Shown here: positions 1-7,077 of the stretch, piece by piece
How the letters are laid out: every line of letters starts with the position of its first letter
How positions within the stretch are numbered: the stretch's first letter is position 1
Assembly (NCBI RefSeq): GCF_947495725.1
Contig: NZ_CANLZZ010000004.1
Location: 310,001 to 374,000, forward strand
Origin: an uncultured Lutibacter sp.
GTDB lineage: Bacteria > Bacteroidota > Bacteroidia > Flavobacteriales > Flavobacteriaceae
Reading direction: 5' to 3'
Length of the DNA: 64,000 nucleotides
The notes under the pieces: generated by a model
Database searches by the model: none
Told to the model about the DNA's origin: nothing
What the model saw: only the letters and a program-made list of their open reading frames with translations
Position numbers and translations under genes: made by a program

Positions 1-147
1 ACGGGCTTATCTAAAAAAGCTGAACCAATTTTTATAGATTTATTTGGAACTATTTTAAATAAATTTGGCTCTCTGTTAGTTGTAATAATGTTTATACTGT
101 TTATTTTAGGAACTGTATTGAATCTTTTTAAAACTCTGACCAGATAA
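1..147 (+). CDS. C-terminal end of an unidentified membrane protein (partial)
   Basis: The frame is open from the first base of the window and ends with TAA at 145-147, leaving the last 48 residues of a protein that begins outside. About residues 20-41 of this piece form one strongly hydrophobic stretch (LLVVIMFILFILGTV), so the protein probably ends with a transmembrane helix and a short basic tail (FKTLTR). No family motif is left to assign a function. It faces the minus-strand cluster that follows, so the two are convergent. Confidence 0.5.
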   Translation, partial: TGLSKKAEPIFIDLFGTILNKFGSLLVVIMFILFILGTVLNLFKTLTR

Positions 148-261
148 TTTACATTTTCTTTTTCAAATAAGCTTGTTCTTTTATATTGATCTTCAATAAG
201 TATATTGTTTGTCATAAGTAATTTATTAAAAAATAAATTTATTAAATTTATTTGTATTGTG

Positions 262-756
262 TTAGTTTTTAAAGCGAGTATCCGCCCGAAGATTTTCAAT
301 TGGCAAGTTTTCAGGCTTATCCAACCATCCAGATTTAGTATTTATTCTGTTATCAAACCTTGAAAAAAAAGGCTTTATGTCAATTAAAGGTGTTTCATTT
401 AGCATATCAACCATTTCAATATGGATTATATTTTTTTCAATTCCCAACAGTTTAACGGTTGAAAAGCCAATTGAATTTGGACGTTTTGGTGATTTTGTGG
501 CAAATATCCCGTGCTCTAATGTATCCATAAAAGGTTTTACAGTTAAATTATAGCCTTTTATTTTATGAAAATAATACAAAAGTGTTATATGTGAAAACCC
601 ATCCAAATCCTTAAGCCCTTCTATATATTCAGGAAATAGTGCAATATAACCTTTTATCCCTTTCGCTGCTAGTGGTTGAATTGGCATTCCTTCAACATTA
701 TTAAAAGGAGTATGAACAATTCCAATAGGATTTATAGTTATTTGTTTTAATTCCAT
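262..756 (-). CDS. trmO: TrmO/TsaA-family methyltransferase (short form)
   Basis: The 164-residue product belongs to the UPF0066/TsaA family. In E. coli the family member TrmO uses S-adenosylmethionine to N6-methylate t6A37 in tRNA. Seen here: DLDGFSHI at 50-57, the hallmark ATKSPKRPNSIGFS at 86-99, and LNETPLIDIKPF at 119-130. The C-terminal extension of the 235-residue E. coli enzyme is absent; such single-domain versions are common, and some may have other substrates. It is the last gene of a tight minus-strand run, starting 2 bp after the stop of the MBL-fold hydrolase, so it is almost certainly co-transcribed with it. Family assignment is firm; tRNA as substrate is inferred. Confidence 0.85.
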   Translation of the reverse strand: MELKQITINPIGIVHTPFNNVEGMPIQPLAAKGIKGYIALFPEYIEGLKDLDGFSHITLLYYFHKIKGYNLTVKPFMDTLEHGIFATKSPKRPNSIGFSTVKLLGIEKNIIHIEMVDMLNETPLIDIKPFFSRFDNRINTKSGWLDKPENLPIENLRADTRFKN

Positions 757-758
757 TT

Positions 759-1541
759 TTAAAAATTTAAAATCATCCCTGTTTTTAGTTGTTCTATATT
801 AAAATTTATATAAAAAGCAGCTAGTGCAGGCAAAGCAGTACAATGTGATGGATATATACTATTAATATTATTATTTTTAAGAAAATTTATAGTATTTATA
901 GTTTGTTGATTGTTATGCTTTAAATGAAAACCACCAATTACCAATCTTACTTTATTAATACCAGTAACTTTCTGTGCGTAACTTATAATATTACAAATTC
1001 CCGAATGTGAACAACCTGTAATTATTACTAACTCTTTATTTTGCACAATAGCTATTGCAGAATCATCAATTACAAAATCAGGTTTTCCAAATTCATCTAA
1101 AAATGGTGTTTCTTTTGCTTCAAAATCATTTAACCTTGGAATTTGTCCTAAAAAAACAACGCTATCTGAAATATAATATGGTTCTTCTTTTAAAACTAAG
1201 TTAAATTTTTGCTTGAGTTCACTTTTTGGTAGGCTTAGCCCAATATTAGCCGTTTCATTTTTTCTGAATCTCTTAATAAAAGCATTGGGATGAGCAATTA
1301 ACGTTTTATTTTGAAGATATTTTAATCCATCTCCGTGATCCCAATGACCGTGACTAAGAACAACCTTATTTACTTCTTTTTGAATATTAATTCCGAGTTT
1401 ACTGGCATTTTTTATAAAAACATCTGTATGCCCAGTATCAAACAATATTGTTTCACCTTTATGCTCAATTAAATAAGATAATCCATGTTCTGCAAGAAAT
1501 ACAGATCCTGCGCAATTTTCCGTAAGTACAGTTATTTTCAT
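759..1541 (-). CDS. MBL-fold metallo-hydrolase
   Basis: The 260-residue protein has a metallo-beta-lactamase fold: FDTG at about 34-37, the metal-binding SHGHWDH at 63-69, GCSHSGI near 177, and GGFHL near 204. This arrangement resembles the family annotated as dihydropterin-ribofuranosyl-aminobenzene-phosphate synthase-like hydrolases; the substrate is unknown. The ATG at 1541 was chosen over a GTG two codons upstream because it overlaps the stop of the preceding thioesterase gene as ATGA, the classic form of translational coupling. No signal peptide is present, so it is cytoplasmic. Its neighbours (ribA, NifX-like, DUF134) hint at a role with pterin- or flavin-like cofactors or metals, but that is inference. 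Confidence 0.85.
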   Translation of the reverse strand: MKITVLTENCAGSVFLAEHGLSYLIEHKGETILFDTGHTDVFIKNASKLGINIQKEVNKVVLSHGHWDHGDGLKYLQNKTLIAHPNAFIKRFRKNETANIGLSLPKSELKQKFNLVLKEEPYYISDSVVFLGQIPRLNDFEAKETPFLDEFGKPDFVIDDSAIAIVQNKELVIITGCSHSGICNIISYAQKVTGINKVRLVIGGFHLKHNNQQTINTINFLKNNNINSIYPSHCTALPALAAFYINFNIEQLKTGMILNF

Positions 1542-1957
1542 AAACACTCACTTTTAAATTCGGGCTCTAGCGTTTCCAATACAAATTTAGGAACAGCTAT
1601 TGGTAAACGCGATTGACTGTCTACAAAAACAACAGTAGATTTAGCTCTACTCAATAAGGTATTGTGTTCATTTTTTATTTCAAATTCGAAATTAACACGC
1701 ACTTGCGGCATTTCTTTAATAGTTGTTTTAATTGATATAAGTTCATCGAAATGAGCTGGTTTTTTATACTTTATATCAAAAGAAATTACAGGCAACAATA
1801 TCTGATTTTTCTCAAATTCACTCTCGTAAATCCCAAACTTCCTTAACATTTCTGTACGTGCTTGATGGCAATAAGAAACATAGTTAGCATGGTATACATA
1901 CCCCATTTGATCTACTTCCCCATACCGAGGTCTAAATTTAAAAATATCAGTTATCAT
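1538..1957 (-). CDS. Acyl-CoA thioesterase, hot-dog fold (YbgC/FadM type)
   Basis: The 139-residue protein carries the 4-hydroxybenzoyl-CoA thioesterase signature near its N-terminus, YGEVDQMGYVYHANY at 12-26. Asp16 is the expected catalytic residue. Family members hydrolyse short acyl-CoA or aromatic-CoA thioesters in the cytoplasm. An ATG nine codons upstream is possible, but ATG at 1957 puts the start signature where the family has it and overlaps the ribA stop by 11 bp, which suggests coupled translation. Its 3' end overlaps the MBL gene by 4 bp. The acyl-CoA substrate cannot be read from the sequence. Confidence 0.85.
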   Translation of the reverse strand: MITDIFKFRPRYGEVDQMGYVYHANYVSYCHQARTEMLRKFGIYESEFEKNQILLPVISFDIKYKKPAHFDELISIKTTIKEMPQVRVNFEFEIKNEHNTLLSRAKSTVVFVDSQSRLPIAVPKFVLETLEPEFKSECL

Positions 1958-2582
1958 AACACTGATATTCTTGCTCTTCCTCATTTAACAAATGTCCCAT
2001 TCGAATTTCTTTTGTATTTAAGTAATCTTTATTAAATTTATTTGATTTTATTAATAACGGAATGCGATTAACAACTTCGACTCCATACTGCTCTAAACCA
2101 TTAATTTTCTCAGGATTATTGGTTATTAATTTTACTTTATTAACACCAATAGCAATTAGAATCTCGGCTCCAATTTTATAATTTCTCTCATCTGCAGCAA
2201 ATCCAAGATGCAAGTTTGCCTCGAGTGTATCAAAACCCTGCTCTTGTAATTTATATGCCTTTACTTTGTTCATTAACCCTATTCCCCTTCCTTCTTGTTG
2301 TAAATACACAATTACACCTTTGCCAATGGTCTCAATCATTTTCATAGCCTCAATTAACTGCTCTCCACAATCGCATTTTAAGGAGCCAAACAAATCTCCG
2401 GTAGCACAAGCAGAATGAATTCTAGTAAAAACAATTTCGTTTAACTTAAAATCGCCCTTAATTAATGCAATATGCTCTACTCCATTTAAATTTTCTTGAA
2501 ATGGTATAAGTTTAAAATGACCATATTTAGTAGGCAGTTGAATAGTTTCCCCTTGGGTAATAGTTGAATTTTTTTGATTCAT
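1947..2582 (-). CDS. ribA: GTP cyclohydrolase II
   Basis: This 211-residue enzyme opens the imidazole ring of GTP to give the pyrimidine precursor of riboflavin. The zinc-binding segment has Cys59, Cys70 and Cys72 in CATGDLFGSLKCDCGEQL, and the GTP-binding QQEGRGIGL lies at 95-103. It is monofunctional: the RibB (DHBP synthase) domain that many bacteria fuse in front is absent. No other riboflavin gene is adjacent, so it sits outside a rib operon. It starts a tightly packed set with the thioesterase, MBL and TrmO genes, and it is separated from the upstream NifX-like gene by 124 bp that contain a hairpin but no recognisable FMN riboswitch. Confidence 0.93.
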   Translation of the reverse strand: MNQKNSTITQGETIQLPTKYGHFKLIPFQENLNGVEHIALIKGDFKLNEIVFTRIHSACATGDLFGSLKCDCGEQLIEAMKMIETIGKGVIVYLQQEGRGIGLMNKVKAYKLQEQGFDTLEANLHLGFAADERNYKIGAEILIAIGVNKVKLITNNPEKINGLEQYGVEVVNRIPLLIKSNKFNKDYLNTKEIRMGHLLNEEEQEYQCYDN

Positions 2583-2657
2583 TAGAACAGCTTATTTACT
2601 AATTGTAAATTTTTGATATTGAATATAGTTTTAGTCTAAAATGAAGCTTATATTTTT

Positions 2658-2691
2658 CCATTAATTGAATGAAAAAATTCAATTAAAATGG
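2658..2691. other. Inverted repeat upstream of ribA
   Basis: CCATTAATTGAAT is followed by a GAAAAA loop and ATTCAATTAAAATGG. The arms match except for two extra A residues. Neither strand has the U-run expected of a terminator in the direction of the flanking minus-strand genes. It lies 76-109 bp upstream of the ribA start and could be a protein-binding site or an mRNA hairpin. No function is assigned. Confidence 0.4.
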
Positions 2692-2706
2692 TTTTATAAA
2701 CTCATA

Positions 2707-3096
2707 TTAATGACCGCAACTGTGACCGTCACCATCTCCATGGTGATGTTCGTGCTGTAAACAACTTTCCCCACTATCAATTAGCTGTCCATTAATATAT
2801 TGAGCAAGAATGTCGGTCACATTTCCTGAACAACCACGTAACACATCAATGCCTGAATTATTTAAAACATTAATTGCGCCTGCTCCTATACCTCCCGCAA
2901 GCATTAAAGTAACACCTTGCATAGCTAAAACACTGGCTATATTAGATTTACACCCACAACCTTGCTCCGATTCTAATATTTGAGCATTAATAATTTCATT
3001 TTTATCAGAAATTGTATAAATACCGTAGAATTCACATTGACCAAAATGGTCTTCTAATTGATTATTTTCAGAAACTGGAATTGCTATTTTTTTCAT
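2707..3096 (-). CDS. NifX/NifB-like dinitrogenase Fe-Mo cofactor family protein
   Basis: The 129-residue protein starts like the dinitrogenase iron-molybdenum cofactor family: IAIPVSE, then DHFGQCEFYGIY at 16-27. It has a GCGCK motif at 46-50, GGIGAGA at 68-74 and GCSG at 88-91. The last 15 residues are a metal-binding tail rich in His plus one Cys (HEHHHGDGDGHSCGH). Relatives bind or carry Fe-S or Mo-Fe clusters; most occur in organisms without nitrogenase, and no nif gene is seen here. It lies 18 bp downstream of the DUF134 gene, a pairing that recurs in anaerobic and facultative bacteria. A metallocluster carrier or sensor role is inferred. Confidence 0.85.
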   Translation of the reverse strand: MKKIAIPVSENNQLEDHFGQCEFYGIYTISDKNEIINAQILESEQGCGCKSNIASVLAMQGVTLMLAGGIGAGAINVLNNSGIDVLRGCSGNVTDILAQYINGQLIDSGESCLQHEHHHGDGDGHSCGH

Positions 3097-3114
3097 TTTT
3101 TAAATATTATAATA

Positions 3115-3705
3115 TTAATCTTTCTTTTTGTGTACTTTTTTTCTTTGCCCTTTGCCGTTGCAGTGTTGCTTTCCTTTTCTAGCTCCCAAGTCTACAATTT
3201 CTTTTTTTTCGGCTTCAGTTTTTCGACATTTTCCTAGTTTTCGTCCCGATTTTGGTCCTAAGCCATCCGGACCTTTGTGATCTAAATTAGGCATAACTTT
3301 ATTATTTAATTTTATTAATTCATCTTCACTATAATCAATACAATTCTTACATTTTTTTTGATTTCTAGGGTTTTCTATTAAATTATAGCACTTTGCACAT
3401 CGATACCATTCCTTATCCAATTCATAATTTCCACCTTCAAATTCAATAGCTTTTCCTTCTACAAATGCTTTTGCAATATTTTTTAATGCCTTGTTATAAA
3501 TACGTGTTAAAGTTGGTCGAGAAATGTTCATTTGTTCTGCCGCTTTATCTTGAGGAAGCCTGTTATACGTAACCAAACGAATACTTTCGTACTCTTCGAA
3601 TGTTAATTTTATCTTTTCAATTTTGCATAATGGAATACCAAAAGGTTTAAAACCTTGCATAAGTGGCGGTCTGCCTATTTTCCTGTTTTTCTCTGGTCGA
3701 GGCAT
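3115..3705 (-). CDS. DUF134 (UPF0251) DNA-binding protein with zinc ribbon and Gly-Pro motif
   Basis: This 196-residue protein begins with the family MPRP start (MPRPEKNRKIGRPP) and has a sigma-r4-like helix-turn-helix at about 34-82 (LTFEEYESIRL, then AAEQMNISRPTLTRIYNKAL). Cys103, Cys106, Cys119 and Cys122 form a zinc-ribbon pattern. The C-terminal third adds GPDGLGPKSGRKLGKC at 145-160, which resembles the core of the small DUF5320 proteins, and ends in a Lys-rich tail. It leads the cluster and is probably its transcriptional regulator; a palindrome abuts the -7 box of its own promoter. The DNA-binding role follows from the family; the ligand or metal it senses is unknown. Confidence 0.85.
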   Translation of the reverse strand: MPRPEKNRKIGRPPLMQGFKPFGIPLCKIEKIKLTFEEYESIRLVTYNRLPQDKAAEQMNISRPTLTRIYNKALKNIAKAFVEGKAIEFEGGNYELDKEWYRCAKCYNLIENPRNQKKCKNCIDYSEDELIKLNNKVMPNLDHKGPDGLGPKSGRKLGKCRKTEAEKKEIVDLGARKGKQHCNGKGQRKKVHKKKD

Positions 3706-3736
3706 TAATAATTAAAATTTCATTAGAAATAAAATA

Positions 3737-3760
3737 CAAATATAATGAACCTACGTTCAT
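3737..3760 (-). promoter_or_regulatory. Promoter of the DUF134 cluster with abutting palindrome
   Basis: On the minus strand, TATATTTG (3737-3744) matches the Bacteroidota -7 consensus TAnnTTTG, 31 bp upstream of the DUF134 start codon. Directly upstream lies ATGAAC-N4-GTTCAT (3745-3760), a palindrome with six-base arms. Its position between the -7 and -33 elements would let a bound protein block the promoter, so autoregulation is plausible. Confidence 0.6.
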
Positions 3761-3970
3761 AATAAAATTAATTAATCAAATTTTACAAAATATTAACTAA
3801 ATAATTTTTGAGAGTGAATTTGAACTTATTTTTTTAAAAATTGATGAGAATCATACCGATAAATCTATTTAAACCAACAATTTAAACTAAAAGTGACCAT
3901 CCTCATTGTTACCAAATAAATTACCTTTTACCTTCACATTAGTAAGTGATTAACTAAAATTAAATGAATT

Positions 3971-4474
3971 ATGAAAAAAATATTAATTGGCTTATTAGTT
4001 TTTGGATTTGCCTTCCAATCTTTTGCCCAGATAAGAACTGAAAAATTATCTGAGGTTGTTATTGCTGCAACAAACTACAAATACCTAAATAAAGTAGGTT
4101 TGGAAAATGCAGATGTTAATGTTTCAATGCTTGAACAGAAAGTTGCCAGTTTCGACTTAAAAAATGCCGAGTTTTATCGTGATGAATATGATACTTATGC
4201 GGTTGATTTTTATATTCCAGATGGCAAGATTCTTGTAGCTTACGATAAAGATGGTAATATAATACGTACTATTGAAAAATTTAATGATGTTGCTCTTCCA
4301 AGAGAAGTTATAGAATCTGTTGCTAAACAGTATCCTAATTGGACTTTTAAAAAAGATGTATATTTGGTTAACTACCACGAATCAGGCAACATAAGCAAAA
4401 AATACAAAATCGTTTTAGAAAATAATGATAAACGTATTCGTATTAAAGTTGATGCTGAAGGAAACTTCTTATAG
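3971..4474 (+). CDS. Secreted PepSY-like protein
   Basis: The 167-residue product has a signal peptide (MKKILIGLLVFGFAFQSFA, cleaved before Gln20) and is exported to the periplasm or surface. The rest looks like a PepSY-like domain: VAYDKDGNIIRTIEKF at about 90-105, LPREVIESVAKQYP at 110-123, and a repeated beta-strand pattern ending KIRVKVDAEG-like at the C-terminus. Such proteins are common in Bacteroidota and are thought to bind or inhibit other proteins or to respond to envelope conditions; no specific function is known. A strong hairpin terminator follows it, so it is probably transcribed alone. Confidence 0.6.
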   Translation: MKKILIGLLVFGFAFQSFAQIRTEKLSEVVIAATNYKYLNKVGLENADVNVSMLEQKVASFDLKNAEFYRDEYDTYAVDFYIPDGKILVAYDKDGNIIRTIEKFNDVALPREVIESVAKQYPNWTFKKDVYLVNYHESGNISKKYKIVLENNDKRIRIKVDAEGNFL

Positions 4475-4485
4475 TCAACCATTTT

Positions 4486-4527
4486 AAAACTGTTTGAAAG
4501 CTAAATTGCCTTCAAGCAGTTTTTTTC
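4486..4527 (+). terminator. Rho-independent terminator after the PepSY-like gene
   Basis: AAAACTGTTTGAAAG (4486-4500) pairs with CTTCAAGCAGTTTT (from 4509) across a short loop, with G-U pairs, and is followed by seven T. It ends transcription of the gene that stops at 4474 and shows that a TTG at 4494 is not the start of the next gene. Confidence 0.8.
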
Positions 4528-4550
4528 TAACTAAAAAACAACAACTAGTT

Positions 4551-5183
4551 ATGTTAAAAATAGGAGTTATATTTTTTATTATACTATTAACTAGTTGTTC
4601 TTCAACTCAAATAGCCGATAGTTGGAGCAATGATTCATTTTCAGAGTTTGAACCAAAACAAGTCCTAATTTTAGGAGCAACACCAAATACAATTGCAAAA
4701 AAAATTTACGAAAGTGAGCTTAGTTCCGCCTTCATAAAAAGAGGTATTAATGCCTATGAAGCATCAAATATTTTGGAACCTTCATTTACAACCTTAGAGC
4801 AAGCTGAAACTACCATTAATAAAGAAGTTTCTAATTTATCTAAACTAGGTTTTGATTCCGTTCTAATTGCAACCGTTAAAGGCTATGAAGAAAAAACACC
4901 ATACAAAGGAAATCTTTTCGACAACAATACAACATTCAACGATTTTGAAAATTATTATTTTTTAAATCAACATGTTTATTTCGATACGGACTATTATGAC
5001 AATTATAAGGTTTTTCATATTGAAACCTCCTTATTTTATATTGGCACCGATAATAATAAAGATTTGGTTTGGATTGCATCTTACAATCTTATTAATCCTC
5101 AGAAAATTAAAAATGCAATTAAAGGATGCAACAAAGCAATTCTAAAATCTTTAGAAACTGCTCATATTATTCCAACATTATAA
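4551..5183 (+). CDS. Putative lipoprotein
   Basis: The 210-residue protein starts MLKIGVIFFIILLTSC, a lipoprotein signal with Cys16 as the lipidation site followed by SSTQ. A longer frame reaches an in-frame TTG at 4494, but that codon lies inside the upstream terminator hairpin, so ATG 4551 is preferred. The mature part begins ADSWSNDSF and has an alpha/beta pattern (VLILGATPN, then AIKRG-like helix), somewhat like the outer-membrane lipoproteins in which a small compound-binding domain follows ADSW. I do not recognise the family. The 3' end overlaps the convergent L,D-transpeptidase gene by 6 bp. Confidence 0.65.
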   Translation: MLKIGVIFFIILLTSCSSTQIADSWSNDSFSEFEPKQVLILGATPNTIAKKIYESELSSAFIKRGINAYEASNILEPSFTTLEQAETTINKEVSNLSKLGFDSVLIATVKGYEEKTPYKGNLFDNNTTFNDFENYYFLNQHVYFDTDYYDNYKVFHIETSLFYIGTDNNKDLVWIASYNLINPQKIKNAIKGCNKAILKSLETAHIIPTL

Positions 5184-6113
5184 TGGAGAAGTTTTATAGC
5201 CATATATGTTTTTAAAAGTTAGAGTATCACCTTTACTATCTACACTTTTTAAATTATACCTAATAACAACTTTTGTATTTATAGGCGCATAATAATAGAG
5301 TTCCCAAGCATCACCTTCTCCTATTCCTACACAACCATTAGAATATGCTTTACTAAGTGTTTCTGGATTTGTTGTTGGATGAATTAATTGCCCATTTCTT
5401 ACGCCATTTATTTCTGTTTCAAGAAAAGGAACTTGAGGTAATTTTGTAATTTTATTATCATCTCGTTTTGTTAAATAATACCTATGCCCATTTACTGGAT
5501 TGTAATAATCAGGATTTTTTACATGTTTTACAATTTTCCCAATTCCCTGTATCGTTTTTAAATCAGTAATTCTATCACCCATTTTAAGATATTTTTTTTC
5601 ATTTCTTCCCACTCTAACCGGAAATTTTAATATTTCTCTGGAATCTTCTAAAACTCGAAGTTTAAACTCCGGAATATTAATATCTATATAAGTATTATCG
5701 AAAATAGTAAGCAAATTTGAAACAGCAATTGAATCAGGAATTAAAATTTTACTTCCTTTTTTTAAAACAATAAGTTCTTTTTGATCATAAACAAATGAAT
5801 CTTTAGCCATCATTTTATAATAATCGGTCTGCGACAAAGAATCAATAATCCAAGGATTGTAGCGTACAAGAAGGTGCTCAGTTAAGTTTAAATCTTCCTT
5901 ACTATTTAAATATTTAATAACGGAATCTAGGAATGGAAAATAATTTTTAACTAAAATGTTCTTAGGAACCAGTATAAACTTTGCCGAATCTCGAACACAG
6001 TAATCCCTATAATATTTTTTAGAAATTAAAGATTGATTGTTTATAGATAAAGGAACTATTAAAAACAACAACAATATACTTACATGATTCACTATTAATT
6101 TTAAAAAATTCAT
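5178..6113 (-). CDS. L,D-transpeptidase (YkuD) family protein
   Basis: The 311-residue protein has an N-terminal hydrophobic anchor or signal (about 8-24) and a C-terminal YkuD domain. The catalytic motif is HPTTNPETLSKAYSNGC, with His245, Ser258 and the nucleophile Cys261; LRVLEDSREILKFPVRVGR at 152-170 is the usual start of the fold. These enzymes make 3-3 peptidoglycan cross-links or attach proteins to peptidoglycan in the periplasm. The Arg that normally follows in SHGCxR is replaced by Gly264 (SNGCVGI), and His by Asn259, a variation also seen in the E. coli-type ErfK/YcbB group to differing degrees. Activity is likely but not certain. Confidence 0.85.
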   Translation of the reverse strand: MNFLKLIVNHVSILLLFLIVPLSINNQSLISKKYYRDYCVRDSAKFILVPKNILVKNYFPFLDSVIKYLNSKEDLNLTEHLLVRYNPWIIDSLSQTDYYKMMAKDSFVYDQKELIVLKKGSKILIPDSIAVSNLLTIFDNTYIDINIPEFKLRVLEDSREILKFPVRVGRNEKKYLKMGDRITDLKTIQGIGKIVKHVKNPDYYNPVNGHRYYLTKRDDNKITKLPQVPFLETEINGVRNGQLIHPTTNPETLSKAYSNGCVGIGEGDAWELYYYAPINTKVVIRYNLKSVDSKGDTLTFKNIYGYKTSPL

Positions 6114-6254
6114 AAAATTAGCTTTAAAACATTGCTTTCTCCCTAACTAAATTTATAAATAAAGAAGCTTTCAAAAAATAATAAATATCACTTTTTAAAG
6201 CTGTTTTAGCTATTTAACTTGACCAATATCATATAAATAAAATCAAAACTGCTT

Positions 6255-6262
6255 TACCTTTG
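6255..6262 (+). promoter_or_regulatory. -7 box of the mla operon
   Basis: TACCTTTG matches TAnnTTTG and lies 30 bp upstream of the mlaE start codon. No convincing -33 TTG is found at the usual spacing; the nearest is at 6219-6221. Confidence 0.5.
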
Positions 6263-6292
6263 ATATACACGTTCTAATTAAGCTTATTAATT

Positions 6293-7075
6293 ATGACTAT
6301 TTCACATAAAATAGCACAAAAAACAAAAACCTTTCTAATAGAAATTGGTGAACTTTCATTTTTTGCGTCACGCTATTTTAAGGAACTTTTTTCAAAGCCC
6401 TTTGAATTTAACGAACTGCTATTGCAATGTTATAAAATGGGAAATAAATCGTTGCTATTAGTCGGCGTAACTGGTTTTATTTTAGGATTGGTTTTTACCT
6501 TACAATCACGACCAACGTTAATGGAATTTGGCGCTGAATCTTGGATGCCATCAATGGTTAGTATTTCAATTGTAAGAGAACTTGGACCGGTTATTATTGC
6601 CTTAATTTGCGCAGGAAAACTAAGTTCTGGAATTGGAGCAGAACTAGGCTCTATGCGAGTTACGGAACAAATAGACGCAATGGAAGTCTCTGGAACCAAT
6701 CCGTTTAAATACTTAGTGGTAACACGCATTTTAGCAGCAACATTAATTTTACCTTTACTTATAATTTTTGGCGATACAATTGCACTTGTTGGGTCTGCAC
6801 TTATTGAAAATTTAAAGGGAGACGTATCATTTCAACTTTATTACAACAAGGTTTTTAATGCTCTAAAATTTTCTGACATTATTCCAGCCACAATTAAATC
6901 TTTTTTCTTTGGATTTGCAATTGGACTGGTAGGTTGTTTTAAAGGTTACAACTGCAAAAAAGGTACAGTTGGTGTTGGTGAAGCATCTAATTCTGCTGTT
7001 GTATACGCATCTATGCTATTATTTGTAATCGATTTTATTGCTGTATTTATCTCTGATATTTTCTTTGAAATTTAA
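6293..7075 (+). CDS. mlaE: MlaE-family lipid ABC transporter permease
   Basis: The 260-residue membrane protein has the MlaE/YrbE pattern: a leading helix, then GVTGFILGLVFTLQSRP and the conserved segment IVRELGPVIIALICAGK, followed by GSMRVTEQIDAMEVSG, the coupling-helix region that touches the ATPase. Five or so hydrophobic helices are visible. It forms the inner-membrane channel of a complex that moves phospholipids between inner and outer membranes. It starts an operon with the ATPase (2-bp gap) and the MCE protein. MlaB and MlaC homologues are not seen nearby, as is usual in Bacteroidota. Confidence 0.92.
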   Translation: MTISHKIAQKTKTFLIEIGELSFFASRYFKELFSKPFEFNELLLQCYKMGNKSLLLVGVTGFILGLVFTLQSRPTLMEFGAESWMPSMVSISIVRELGPVIIALICAGKLSSGIGAELGSMRVTEQIDAMEVSGTNPFKYLVVTRILAATLILPLLIIFGDTIALVGSALIENLKGDVSFQLYYNKVFNALKFSDIIPATIKSFFFGFAIGLVGCFKGYNCKKGTVGVGEASNSAVVYASMLLFVIDFIAVFISDIFFEI

Positions 7076-7077
7076 CA

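Noticed and set aside
2583-2706. FMN riboswitch upstream of ribA
   Set aside because: No RFN-element landmarks are visible, and the spacer is too short for the full structure.
2707-3096. Evidence for nitrogen fixation
   Set aside because: The NifX-like fold is widespread in non-fixing bacteria, and no nifHDK genes are seen.
4494-4550. In-frame TTG start upstream of the lipoprotein gene
   Set aside because: The codon lies inside a terminator hairpin, and the encoded stretch would hide the lipoprotein signal. ATG 4551 gives a proper signal peptide.
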